NCBI RefSeq assembly: GCF_015160855.1
Contig: NZ_CP063373.1
Span: 5,766,001 to 5,830,000, forward strand
Reading direction: 5' to 3'
Length of the DNA stretch: 64,000 bases
Origin: Streptomyces ferrugineus
Lineage (GTDB): Bacteria > Actinomycetota > Actinomycetes > Streptomycetales > Streptomycetaceae
This document shows, one piece after another, positions 7,540 through 16,162 of this stretch. The stretch's first letter is position 1, and each line of letters starts with the position of its first letter. Position numbers and translations under genes: made by a program. Under the pieces are notes generated by a model. It did not search any database. It was not told the origin of the DNA and saw only the letters and a program-made list of their open reading frames with translations.

Positions 7540-8811
7540 TCATGACCGGCCGAGCACGTCCTGCCCGTCGACCGTGTCGTACGCCGCGTCCGCCGCCTCG
7601 GTCAGGGCCTCGCCCTCGACGGCCGCGACGCCCGGCGAGGCGGAGCCACCCGTGCGCCGCCGCCTCAGACGCATCGCCACGGGTTCGGTGTAGCGGGCGG
7701 TGAGCGGGCCCACGATCACCAGGATCAGCACGTACGCGGTGGCCAGCGGTCCCAGGGACGGCTCGATGCCGGCGGTCACCGCGAGCCCGGCGATGACGAT
7801 GGAGAACTCACCGCGGGCCACCAGGGTTCCGCCCGCCCGCCAGCGGCCCTTGACGGAGATCCCCGCACGCTTGGCGGCCCAGTACCCGGTGGCGACCTTC
7901 GTGAGCGCGGTGACCACGGCCAGCGCGAGCGCGGGCAGCAGCACCGGCGGGATGCTCGCGGGGTCGGTGTGCAGCCCGAAGAAGACGAAGAACACCGCGG
8001 CGAACAGGTCCCGCAGCGGCGCCAGCAGATTGTGCGCCCCCTCCGCGACCTCGCCGGAGAGCGCGATGCCGACCAGGAACGCGCCGACCGCGGCCGAGAT
8101 CTGGAGCTGCTGGGCGAGTCCGGCCACGAGCAGGGTCAGGCCGAGCACGACCAGGAGCAGCTTCTCGGGGTCGTCGCTGGAGACGAAGCGCGAGATGTGG
8201 CGGCCGTAGCGGACCGCGAGCAGGAGGACGAGCCCGGCGGCGCCGAGCGCGATGGCGAGGGTGACGCTCCCCGCCGCGAGACCGGTGCCGGCCAGCAGGG
8301 CGGTGACGATCGGCAGGTAGACGGCCATGGAGAGGTCCTCGAGGACGAGGATGCTCAGGATGACCGGGGTCTCGCGGTTGCCGAGCCGGCCGAGGTCGCC
8401 GAGGACCTTGGCGATGACGCCGGAGGACGAGATCCAGGTGACGCCCGCCAGGACGACGGCGGCGACCGGGCCCCAGCCGAGCAGCAGGGCCATGCAGGCG
8501 CCCGGCAGCGCGTTGAGCGCGGCGTCGACGAGTCCGGCCGGGTACTGGGTCTTGAGGTTGGAGACGAGGTCGCTGGCCGTGTACTCGAGGCCGAGCATCA
8601 GCAACAGCAGGATCACGCCGATCTCGGCGCCGATGGCGACGAAGTCCTCGCTGGTGCCCAGGGGAAGCAGGCCGCCCTTGCCGAAGGCGAGCCCGACCAG
8701 CAGGTACAGGGGTATCGGCGAGAGCTGGAAGCGCCCGGCGAACCGGCCCAGCAGGCCGAGACCGAGGATGATCGCACCGAACTCGATGAGGAAGACCGCG
8801 GAGCTGTGCAT
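7540..8811 (-). CDS. khtU: K+/H+ antiporter, KhtU-type CPA2 membrane subunit
   Basis: 423 residues with roughly 12 hydrophobic helices, starting SSAVFLIEFGAIILGLGLLGRF. Typical CPA2 (KefB/KhtU) features are the LGTSEDFVAIGAEIGVILLLLMLGLEY region and the TWISSSGVIAKVLGDLGRLGNRETP loop. It exports K+ (or NH4+) in exchange for protons across the membrane. The preceding gene encodes the cytoplasmic KhtT-like regulatory subunit and ends 6 bases before this start, the same order as the Bacillus khtTU pair. Residues after about 390 form a short soluble tail. Confidence 0.85.
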   Translation of the reverse strand: MHSSAVFLIEFGAIILGLGLLGRFAGRFQLSPIPLYLLVGLAFGKGGLLPLGTSEDFVAIGAEIGVILLLLMLGLEYTASDLVSNLKTQYPAGLVDAALNALPGACMALLLGWGPVAAVVLAGVTWISSSGVIAKVLGDLGRLGNRETPVILSILVLEDLSMAVYLPIVTALLAGTGLAAGSVTLAIALGAAGLVLLLAVRYGRHISRFVSSDDPEKLLLVVLGLTLLVAGLAQQLQISAAVGAFLVGIALSGEVAEGAHNLLAPLRDLFAAVFFVFFGLHTDPASIPPVLLPALALAVVTALTKVATGYWAAKRAGISVKGRWRAGGTLVARGEFSIVIAGLAVTAGIEPSLGPLATAYVLILVIVGPLTARYTEPVAMRLRRRRTGGSASPGVAAVEGEALTEAADAAYDTVDGQDVLGRS

Positions 8812-8817
8812 CGCGGC

Positions 8818-9303
8818 TCACTCCCGCCCGAGTATCTCGGCGGCCGCCTCCACGCCCTCACGGGTGCCGATCACGATCAGGGTGTCGCCGCCGGCCAGCC
8901 GGAAGTCCGGGGTGGGCGAGGGGATGGCGTCGGCGCGGCGCAGTACGGCCACGATGGACACGCCGGTCTCGGTGCGCATCCGGGTCTCGCCGAGCAGCCG
9001 TCCGTTCCAGTACGAGGTGGCGGACAGTTCGACGCGCTCGGCGACGAGGCCCAACTCGGTGGTGGACAGCAGGTTCGGGCTGTGGTGGGCCGGCATCAGC
9101 GCGTCGATCAGCGTGGCCGCCTCGGCGGAGCTGAGCCTGACCGACAGCGCGCACGCGTCCGGGTCGTCCGTGCGGTACGCGCTCAGCGTCCGCGAGCCGT
9201 CCCGGTGGGCGACCACGGACATGCGGCGTTGCTCACGGGTGGTGAGGTCGTAGCGGACTCCGATGCCGGGCAACGGCGTACTGCTCAGGCGTGGCGCGCC
9301 CAC
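8818..9303 (-). CDS. khtT: KhtT-like regulatory subunit (N-terminal domain plus TrkA-C)
   Basis: 161 residues, GTG start with AGGGGGA upstream. Opens with the KhtT N-terminal domain (LSSTPLPGIGVRYDLTTREQRRMSVVAHRDGSR) and ends with an RCK_C/TrkA-C ligand-binding domain (RRADAIPSPTPDFRLAGGDTLIVIGTREGVE). In Bacillus KhtT this domain binds cyclic di-AMP and senses pH to gate KhtU; the same role is inferred here. Co-transcribed with the antiporter just downstream. Starts 51 bases after the stop of the adenylation fusion gene on the same strand. Confidence 0.87.
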   Translation of the reverse strand: MGAPRLSSTPLPGIGVRYDLTTREQRRMSVVAHRDGSRTLSAYRTDDPDACALSVRLSSAEAATLIDALMPAHHSPNLLSTTELGLVAERVELSATSYWNGRLLGETRMRTETGVSIVAVLRRADAIPSPTPDFRLAGGDTLIVIGTREGVEAAAEILGRE

Positions 9304-9354
9304 GGTTGTCCCCCTGTCTCGGTCAGATGTGGTGTCCGGTTCTCCGACCGAACC

Positions 9355-12198
9355 CTAACGAGTGCCGGGAGCCTGCACGAACGCGGCCGCTCGCCGCCTG
9401 TCGAGCCACCTGGGTGCGCACCGCATCAGGCGGGTCGCCAAGGAGCCGTACATCACGCCGACGGCCAGCGAGACCAGCAGCGCGAGCACGGGCGAGTCGT
9501 CGCGGATGTACGGGTAGACGTGGAAATGCGTCAGGTAGATGTACAGCGAGCTGCCCGCCAGCAGCCCCGCCAGCCGGTTGACCGGGTCCAGGCTGGGCAG
9601 CACCGGCACCCAGATCAGCAGGGCCAGCCCCGCCACGACGACGACCGTCCGCAGCGACTGGCCCTCAGCCCCGGGGAACAGCCCCGGCACGGTGGCCAGC
9701 AGTACCGCTGTCAGCAGCAGCCGCCGCGGCACCGTGCGTGCCCGCGCCGCCGCCCAGCCCAGGGCGAACAGGAAGAACACCACGGTGGGGCTCAGATGGA
9801 ACCGGACGTGGGCCAGCCCCAGCGGGTCGTACCGGCCGATCACCCCCAGCGCCACCAGGCCCAGCGCGAAACCGAACGGGCTGCGCCGCTCGGCCCGGTC
9901 CAGCAGCGGCAGAGCGAGGAGCGCGGTCAGCACGATCAGGAAGTGGACCAGCGCCTCCACGAACCAGTACCGCCACTCGGGGTGCGAATTGTCCTGTGGG
10001 AAGAGACTGTTGACCAGCAGCAGGTTGGCGAGGTCGTACTCGCGGGTCAGGGCCAGCGCGAAGGCCAGCCACACCATGCTCGGCACGGCGATGCGCAGGA
10101 TGCTGCGCCCCAGGGCGCGCACACGGCGCCCGCGCGGGGCGTCGGTGAGGTGGAAGCGGGCGAAGTTGAATCCGGCGACGCCGAGCAGGACATGCGCGCC
10201 GCCCTGGACGAAGTAGACGGGTATGTGTGCGCTGACCACGAGGACGATGCCGACGGCCCGCAGGGCGATGCCGGTCTCCAGCGTGCGTCTTCGGCGCGCC
10301 GGGCGCGGGGTCGGCGACGGGCCGGGGGCCCGCAACTCGCGGATGGGGGTGGTGTGCCAGTCGGCGGGCAGGGTGCCCAGTGCCTCTTCGAGGCGCAGCG
10401 ACATCTCGACGTAGGACAGGGAGTCGCCTCCCAGGCCGACGAAGCTGCTGTCCTCGGTGACGTCCCTGCGGTCGAGGATCTCGGCGTACAGGCGGCACAG
10501 TTCCTCGGTCGTCGCCTCGCCGGGGCGGTTCCGTGCGCTGTCCCGGGACGGTTCCGCCGCGGGGCGGGTCAGGCGTCGTACGGCCTCGTAGTCGGGCTTG
10601 CCCGTGGCCAGCCGGGGCAGATCCGGCACCACGCGGACGCGTATCGCGCGCACCGGCAGTCCGCATGCGTCCGCGACCAGGCGCCGCACTCGCGAGGCGT
10701 CCGCCTCCGCGCCCTCCTCGCTCGCCACCGCGACGGCCAGCGCGTCGTCGTCCCCGGCGCAGTACGCGCGCACGCCGTGCCGCTCCAGCAGCCCTTCGAC
10801 GCGCTGCGGGTCGATGCGCAGCCCGAGGATCTTCGCGAACCGGCTGCGTCGCCCGACGATCTCGTAGAGCCCGTCGGATGCGCGCCGGGCGATGTCTCCC
10901 GTGCGCAGTTCCCCGACGGTACGGCCGAGCGCCAGGTCCGCCGGGGTCTCGGCGTAGCCGAGCATGACGTTGGGTCCCGTGTACACGAGTTCGCCGGTGT
11001 CCGGCGCGCCGGTGCCGTCCGGGCCGTCCAGCGGCTCGAGCCGGAAGGAACCGCCGGGTATGGGCACGCCGACAGCCTGCGGGCGTTCGGCCGCGCGTCG
11101 GGGCGGCAGATAGGCCATCCGGGCCGTCGCCTCCGTCTGCCCGTACATCACGAACAGCTCCCAGCCCGCGCGGCGCCCCAACTCGGCGTATCGCACGACG
11201 CGTTCCGGCGCGAGCCGGCCGCCGGCCTGGGTGACGCGGCGCAGCTCGGGCAGCCGCATCCCCTCGAAGCCGACCCGGTCGAGCAGGTCGAAGGTGTACG
11301 GGACCCCGGCCAGCACCGTGCCCCGGGCGGCACGGAACAGCTCCCAGAAACCGGCGTCGGCCACGGACCGTCCGGTGACGATGAGTCCGGCACCGCGCAG
11401 CAGATGGCTGTTGATGACCGACAGTCCGTAGCAGTAGTGCATGGGCAGGGTGGTGGCGGCCCGGTCGCTGTCCCCGATGTCCTGGTACGAGGCGATGGAC
11501 TCGGCGTTGGCCTGGAGGTTGTCGTGGGAGAGCCGGACCAGTTTGGGTGAGCCCGTGGAGCCGGAGGTGCTCAGCAGCAGGGCGAGGTCGGGGTGGAGGG
11601 TGTGGGCGGAGGTGGGGTGCCGCTCGTCGAGGGCCCAGGTCGTGGTGCCGTTCTCGGCTTGTCGCGGTACGGCGACCACGTCGGGGGCGTAGGCGGCGGT
11701 CAGCGATTCGAGGGTGCTGTCGCTGTCGCCGGGGACCAGCAGGAGCGGATGCCCGGCCGACAGGGCGGCGAGGTAGACGACGAGGGCGTCGACCCGGTTG
11801 GCCCCGGCCAGCAGCACCAGGCGCCGGGCGGGACCGAGGCGTTCGGCCGTCTCGGCCACGCGCGCGGCCAGTTGCCGGTAGGAGAGCTCTCCGTCCTCAG
11901 TGATCAGCGCGGTGCGGTCGCCGAACGCGGCGAGGTTCCGGGCGAACGGCACGGTCCGGGGTTCCGCGCACGGTTGCCCTCCCCCGGCGGTGGTGGCGCC
12001 GCCGGGGACGGACGGTCCGGTGGACGGAGGGGCGAACAGGCCGGCGAACCGTTCTCTGACACGTCGTCCGGAGGCCGGACGTGCGGGCCGGAAGGGCGCG
12101 AAAGGAGACGGAAGCGGTGGAATGTCCGGGCGTGAGTCGGAGGGGATGGTCACGGGGCGCGCCCTTTCCGCTTCCATGGCGTCGTCCGCTGGTAGCAC
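9355..12198 (-). CDS. Adenylation - carrier - membrane acyltransferase fusion protein
   Basis: 947 residues from a GTG at 12198; an ATG at 12177 is an equally possible start, both with weak ribosome sites. Domains: about 85-545 adenylation domain (LLLSTSGSTGSPKLVRL, YGQTEATARMA, GRRSRFAKILGLRIDPQRVE, PRLATGKPDYEAVR); about 560-630 carrier domain with phosphopantetheine serine in LGGDSLSYVEMSLRLE; about 640-930 acyltransferase-3 domain with some ten helices, the LRAVGIVLVVSAH motif (Arg...catalytic His) and a terminal LYIYLTHFHVYP. It should activate an amino or carboxylic acid, load it on its own carrier and hand it to a membrane acceptor, like a one-chain DltA-DltC-DltB. An iron box lies between it and a ferric transporter, so the acceptor may be a siderophore or envelope polymer. 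Substrate unknown. Confidence 0.82.
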   Translation of the reverse strand: MLPADDAMEAERARPVTIPSDSRPDIPPLPSPFAPFRPARPASGRRVRERFAGLFAPPSTGPSVPGGATTAGGGQPCAEPRTVPFARNLAAFGDRTALITEDGELSYRQLAARVAETAERLGPARRLVLLAGANRVDALVVYLAALSAGHPLLLVPGDSDSTLESLTAAYAPDVVAVPRQAENGTTTWALDERHPTSAHTLHPDLALLLSTSGSTGSPKLVRLSHDNLQANAESIASYQDIGDSDRAATTLPMHYCYGLSVINSHLLRGAGLIVTGRSVADAGFWELFRAARGTVLAGVPYTFDLLDRVGFEGMRLPELRRVTQAGGRLAPERVVRYAELGRRAGWELFVMYGQTEATARMAYLPPRRAAERPQAVGVPIPGGSFRLEPLDGPDGTGAPDTGELVYTGPNVMLGYAETPADLALGRTVGELRTGDIARRASDGLYEIVGRRSRFAKILGLRIDPQRVEGLLERHGVRAYCAGDDDALAVAVASEEGAEADASRVRRLVADACGLPVRAIRVRVVPDLPRLATGKPDYEAVRRLTRPAAEPSRDSARNRPGEATTEELCRLYAEILDRRDVTEDSSFVGLGGDSLSYVEMSLRLEEALGTLPADWHTTPIRELRAPGPSPTPRPARRRRTLETGIALRAVGIVLVVSAHIPVYFVQGGAHVLLGVAGFNFARFHLTDAPRGRRVRALGRSILRIAVPSMVWLAFALALTREYDLANLLLVNSLFPQDNSHPEWRYWFVEALVHFLIVLTALLALPLLDRAERRSPFGFALGLVALGVIGRYDPLGLAHVRFHLSPTVVFFLFALGWAAARARTVPRRLLLTAVLLATVPGLFPGAEGQSLRTVVVVAGLALLIWVPVLPSLDPVNRLAGLLAGSSLYIYLTHFHVYPYIRDDSPVLALLVSLAVGVMYGSLATRLMRCAPRWLDRRRAAAFVQAPGTR

Positions 12199-12212
12199 AG
12201 ATCACTTGACGG

Positions 12213-12231
12213 TGAGGTTAGCTTTACCTTA
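12213..12231. promoter_or_regulatory. Iron box (DmdR/IdeR type) between divergent genes
   Basis: TGAGGTTAGCTTTACCTTA agrees with the actinobacterial iron-box consensus (TTAGGTTAGGCTAACCTAA) at 14 of 19 positions by eye. A TTGACG at 12206-12211 could be the -35 of the rightward transporter promoter, so bound repressor would cover the promoter. The stretch is clearly more AT-rich than its surroundings. Predicts iron repression of the transporter and probably of the adenylation fusion gene. Confidence 0.7.
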
Positions 12232-12337
12232 TTCATAGCTCGTTCACAAGGTTCCCCCAGCGGCACCAGACAGCCGCTCGCCCTTCTGATTGACGCGACG
12301 AGCGCCGCAGGTGGCGAGCCACGCAGGAAGGCAACAC

Positions 12338-13378
12338 ATGCGACGCCCCACGGCCCGCCTGATCACCGCGCTCACCGCGATCGGCCTGCTCGTCCCCGCC
12401 CTCGCCGCCTGCGGCTCGGACGACAAGGGCGGCGGCTCGGGCGGCGGCGACGACGCCGCGCTGGTCATCTACTCCGGCCGCAACGAGAAGCTCGTCAAGC
12501 CGATCCTGGACAAGCTGGAGAAGGCCGTCGGCAGCGAGGTCGACGTCCGCTACGGCGAGAGCGCCGAGTTGGCGGCCCAGATCCTGGAGGAGGGCGACCG
12601 CACCAAGGCCGGGCTCTTCTTCTCCCAGGACGCCGGCGCGCTCGGGGCCCTGTCGAAGGAGGGCATGCTGGAGAAGCTGCCCCAGGCCACCCTCGACAAG
12701 GTGGACTCCGCCTACCGGGGCGGCGAGGGCGACTGGGTGGGCCTGTCGGGCCGCGTCCGCGTCATCGCGTACAACCCGGACAAGGTCGACAAGGCGCCCG
12801 ACAGCGTCCACGACGTGGTCAAGCCCGAGTGGAAGGGCAAGGTGGGCTTCGCGCCCACCAACGCCTCCTTCCAGGCCTTCGTCACCGGCATGCGGGTCCT
12901 GGAGGGCGACGACGCCACCCGCACCTGGCTCAAGGGCCTGAAGGCCAACGGCAAGACCTACAGCAACAACCTCGCCACGCTGGACGCCGTCGAGTCCGGC
13001 GAAGTCTCCCTCGGCCTGGTCAACCACTACTACTGGTACGAGCGGGTCGCCGAGAAGGGCGAGGACAAGGTGGGCGCCAAGCTGCACTTCCTGCCCGGCG
13101 GCGACCCCGGCGCGCTGATCAACGTCGCCGGAGCGGCCGTCCTCAAGGACGGCGGGCAGAGCGCGACCGCCCAAAAGGCCGTCGACTACCTGCTGTCGAA
13201 GGAGGCGCAGACCTACTTCGCCGAGGAGACCAAGGAGTACCCGCTGGCCGCCGGCGTGACCAGCCCGGTGCGGGACCTGCCCGCGCTGGACTCGCTTCAG
13301 GCCCCGGACATCGACCTGAGCAAGCTGGAGTCGCTCCAGGAGACCCTGGCCATGCTCCAGGACGTCGGGCTGGTCTGA
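12338..13378 (+). CDS. Ferric-iron ABC transporter substrate-binding lipoprotein (FbpA/FutA type)
   Basis: 346 residues; ATG at 12338 preceded by AGGAAGG is preferred over an in-frame ATG at 12290. A lipoprotein signal ends in LAACGSDD, so the mature protein is anchored outside the membrane by its Cys. The mature part opens [15 protein letters not shown] as in FbpA proteins, and carries the tyrosine-rich iron-ligand block NHYYWYE. First gene of fbpABC-like rightward operon behind the iron box; permease follows after 6 bases. Binds Fe3+ or a small ferric chelate. Confidence 0.9.
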   Translation: MRRPTARLITALTAIGLLVPALAACGSDDKGGGSGGGDDAALVIYSGRNEKLVKPILDKLEKAVGSEVDVRYGESAELAAQILEEGDRTKAGLFFSQDAGALGALSKEGMLEKLPQATLDKVDSAYRGGEGDWVGLSGRVRVIAYNPDKVDKAPDSVHDVVKPEWKGKVGFAPTNASFQAFVTGMRVLEGDDATRTWLKGLKANGKTYSNNLATLDAVESGEVSLGLVNHYYWYERVAEKGEDKVGAKLHFLPGGDPGALINVAGAAVLKDGGQSATAQKAVDYLLSKEAQTYFAEETKEYPLAAGVTSPVRDLPALDSLQAPDIDLSKLESLQETLAMLQDVGLV

Positions 13379-13384
13379 TCCGAC

Positions 13385-15040
13385 GTGGGCACATCCCCTC
13401 AGTCCGTACGGGAGCCGGCCGCCCCGGACACCGAAGGCCGCCCGGCCCGGGTGTCCCCCGCGGCCGGGCTCCGGCGCACCCGCAGAGCCGTGGGACGGCT
13501 GCTCCCGGGCGCCGGCCCCGGCGTCCGCGCCACCGACCGCAGGCCTCCGTGGGTGCTGATCGTCCCCGCCTGCGTGGCGGCCCTGTTCGCGCTGCTCCCG
13601 CTCGGCTACCTCGCCGTCCGCGCGCTCGAACGCGGCCCCGGATACGCCTGGGACGTCGTCGCCGACGAGCGCACCCTCCAACTCGTCGGCCGCAGCCTGG
13701 GCCTCGCGCTCACCGTGGTGGCGGCCTGCCTCGTGCTGGGCGTCTCGCTGGCCTGGCTGACCGTGCGCACCGCCCTGCCCGGGGCCCGCGCCTGGTCGGT
13801 GCTGGCCACCCTGCCGCTCGCCGTGCCCAGTTACGTCGCCGCCTTCACCTGGCTGTCCGCCGCTCCGCGGACCGCCGGGTTCGCGGGGGCGGCGCTGGCC
13901 CTGACGCTGGTCAGCTTCCCCTATGTGCAGCTGCCGGTCGCCGCGGCGCTGCGCGGCATCGACCCGGCGCAGGAGGAGGCCGCACGCTCCCTCGGGCACG
14001 GCCCGTTGAGCACCTTCTGGCGGATCACGCTGCCGCAGCTGCGGCCGGCCGCGGCCGGCGGCGGGCTGCTCGTCGCGCTGTACGTCCTGTCCGACTTCGG
14101 CGCGGTCTCACTGATGCGGTACGACACCTTCACCTGGGCCATCCACACCTCGTACCGCGCCTCCTTCGACCGCACCCCGGCCGCCGCGCTGAGCGTCGTG
14201 CTGGTGGTGATGACCGTGGCGCTGGTCGCCGCCGAGGGCCGCACCCGGGGCCGCGCGGGCCACGCCAGGACCGGCACCGGCAGTGCTCGCCCCATCGCTG
14301 CGGTTCCCCTCGGACGCTGGCGGATCCCGGCCCTCGCGTGGTGCTCGGCGGTGACGGCCGTCGCGGTCGCCTTCCCGCTGGGCACCCTCGGCTACTGGCT
14401 GGCCGTCGGCACCTCCGCGACCCGGGACCTCGGCGGGCTCGCCGAGACGGCCTGGGCCACGCTGGGCGTCGCCGCCGCCGGAGCGGCCCTGACCACGCTG
14501 CTCGCCCTGCCGGTCGGCGTGATCGCGGCACGCCACCGGGGCCGCGGTGCCCGGCTGCTGGAGCAGGCGGCGTACGCGGGTCACGCGCTGCCCGGCATCA
14601 CCGTCGCGCTCGCCCTGGTCTTCTTCGCCGTCCGCTACGCCTACCCGCTCTACCAGCAACTCCCGTTGCTGATCTGCGCCTACGCCGTGCTGTTCCTTCC
14701 CGTCGCCGTGGCCGCCACCCGGGCCGCCGTACTGCAGGCGCCACCGGTGCTCGAGGACGTCGCCCGCTCGCTGGGGCGACGTCCGCTGCGGGTGCTGCGG
14801 GACGTGACGGTGCCGCTGGCCGCTCCGGGCGTCGCCGCCGGGGCCGCGCTCACCTTCGTGGTCTGCATGAAGGAACTCCCCGCGACGCTGCTGCTGCGCC
14901 CCACCGGCATGGACACCCTCGCCACCCGGCTGTGGACCGAGACCGGTGCCGGGTCCTTCGCCGCGGCCGCCCCCTACGCCGCGGCACTCATCCTGCTGGC
15001 CGCCGTCCCCTCGTACCTGCTGGGCAGGCACCGCACATGA
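13385..15040 (+). CDS. Iron ABC transporter permease, fused two-half FbpB type
   Basis: 551 residues from GTG, starting 6 bases after the lipoprotein stop and without a clear own ribosome site, so translation is probably coupled. Two similar permease halves are joined, each with a BPD-transport EAA loop: EEAARSLGHGPLSTFWRITLP in the first and LEDVARSLGRRPLRVLRDVTVP in the second. About 12 membrane helices. Residues 1-50 are a Pro/Arg-rich cytoplasmic tail. Forms the membrane channel for the FbpA-like protein and the ATPase encoded downstream. Confidence 0.9.
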   Translation: MGTSPQSVREPAAPDTEGRPARVSPAAGLRRTRRAVGRLLPGAGPGVRATDRRPPWVLIVPACVAALFALLPLGYLAVRALERGPGYAWDVVADERTLQLVGRSLGLALTVVAACLVLGVSLAWLTVRTALPGARAWSVLATLPLAVPSYVAAFTWLSAAPRTAGFAGAALALTLVSFPYVQLPVAAALRGIDPAQEEAARSLGHGPLSTFWRITLPQLRPAAAGGGLLVALYVLSDFGAVSLMRYDTFTWAIHTSYRASFDRTPAAALSVVLVVMTVALVAAEGRTRGRAGHARTGTGSARPIAAVPLGRWRIPALAWCSAVTAVAVAFPLGTLGYWLAVGTSATRDLGGLAETAWATLGVAAAGAALTTLLALPVGVIAARHRGRGARLLEQAAYAGHALPGITVALALVFFAVRYAYPLYQQLPLLICAYAVLFLPVAVAATRAAVLQAPPVLEDVARSLGRRPLRVLRDVTVPLAAPGVAAGAALTFVVCMKELPATLLLRPTGMDTLATRLWTETGAGSFAAAAPYAAALILLAAVPSYLLGRHRT

Positions 15041-15121
15041 AACCTCCGAGGCAGGCATCGCACATGACTCCCCGAGACAGGCTCCGCACATGACTCCCCG
15101 AGACGGGCACCGCCGATGACG
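15027..15121 (+). repeat. Imperfect 26-27 bp tandem repeats at the permease/ATPase junction
   Basis: Units begin at 15027, 15054, 15080 and (partial) 15106, each opening GGC(A/T)(C/T)CG. The first three contain CACATGA and the last runs into the ATPase start, GATGACG. Units 2 and 3 differ at only a few bases. The array starts inside the permease 3' end and ends over the ATPase start codon, so it separates the two genes and carries several extra ATG triplets. Confidence 0.75.
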
Positions 15122-16162
15122 AACGACCTCCACATCGAGCAACTGGCCAAGTCCTACGGCCCCGAGGCCCATGTGCTGCGCGGGCTGGACCTCGACGTGC
15201 CGGGCGGCGCCCTGGCCGCCGTGCTCGGCCCCTCCGGCTGCGGCAAGACCACCCTGCTGCGCGTCGTCGCCGGATTCCTGCGCGCCGACGCCGGTTCGGT
15301 CACCGTCGGGGGACGGCGGCTGACCGGGCCCGGTGTCCAGCTGCCGCCCGAGCGGCGGCGCGTCGGCATCGTGCCGCAGGAGGGCGCCCTCTTCCCGCAT
15401 CTGAGCGTGGCCCGCAACGTGGCCTTCGGGCTGTCCGGCCTGGACCGGGGCGAGCGGCGCCGCCGCACGGAGGAGATGCTCGACCTGGTCGGACTCGCCG
15501 GATACGGCGAGCGGATGCCGCATGAGCTGTCCGGTGGCCAGCAGCAGCGCATCGCCCTGGCCAGGGCGCTCGCCCCGCGGCCCCAGCTCGTGCTGCTGGA
15601 CGAGCCCTTCAACGCCCTCGACAGCGCGCTGCGCGCCGGCGTGCGGGCCGACGTGCGCGCCGCCCTGCGCGCCACCGGGGCGACGGCGGTACTGGTCACC
15701 CACGACCAGCAGGAGGCCCTGTCGACCGCCGACCTGGTCGCGGTCGTACGGCAGGGCCGGGTCGCCCAGTGCGACACGCCGCAGGCGCTCTACCGGCGCC
15801 CCGCCGACCCCTGGGTGGCCGGGTTCGTCGGCGACGCCGTCGTGCTCCCCGGCACGGTCGAGCACGGCGGCCGCACGGTCGCCACGGCTCTGGGCACCGT
15901 GCCGCTGGCCGCCCCGTCCGAGGGCTCCGGGTCCGGCACGGTGCTGCTGCGGCCCGAGCAGTTGCGGCTGACGGAGGCGGAGCCGGGCGGAGCGCGAGGC
16001 ACGGTGACCGATGTGTGCTTCTACGGCCACGATGCGAAGGTGACCGTGTCCGTGGCGGGAGTCGACGCCCCCGTCGACGTCCGCGTCGCGGGTCCGGTGT
16101 CGGTGCGGCCCGGCGAGGAGACGGGCCTGCGCCTCACGGGCGAGGCCACGCTCCACCGTTGA
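15116..16162 (+). CDS. Iron ABC transporter ATP-binding protein (FbpC type)
   Basis: 348 residues. Walker A GPSGCGKTT, signature LSGGQQQRIALARAL, Walker B LVLLDEPFNALD and switch His in LVTHDQQEA are all intact. The C-terminal 110 residues form a TOBE-type regulatory domain (VLLRPEQLRL). Energises the FbpA/FbpB-like proteins encoded just upstream. The ATG is the fourth member of a repeated ATG-containing unit and lacks a strong ribosome site. The 3' end overlaps the convergent hydrolase gene by 29 bases. Confidence 0.92.
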   Translation: MTNDLHIEQLAKSYGPEAHVLRGLDLDVPGGALAAVLGPSGCGKTTLLRVVAGFLRADAGSVTVGGRRLTGPGVQLPPERRRVGIVPQEGALFPHLSVARNVAFGLSGLDRGERRRRTEEMLDLVGLAGYGERMPHELSGGQQQRIALARALAPRPQLVLLDEPFNALDSALRAGVRADVRAALRATGATAVLVTHDQQEALSTADLVAVVRQGRVAQCDTPQALYRRPADPWVAGFVGDAVVLPGTVEHGGRTVATALGTVPLAAPSEGSGSGTVLLRPEQLRLTEAEPGGARGTVTDVCFYGHDAKVTVSVAGVDAPVDVRVAGPVSVRPGEETGLRLTGEATLHR

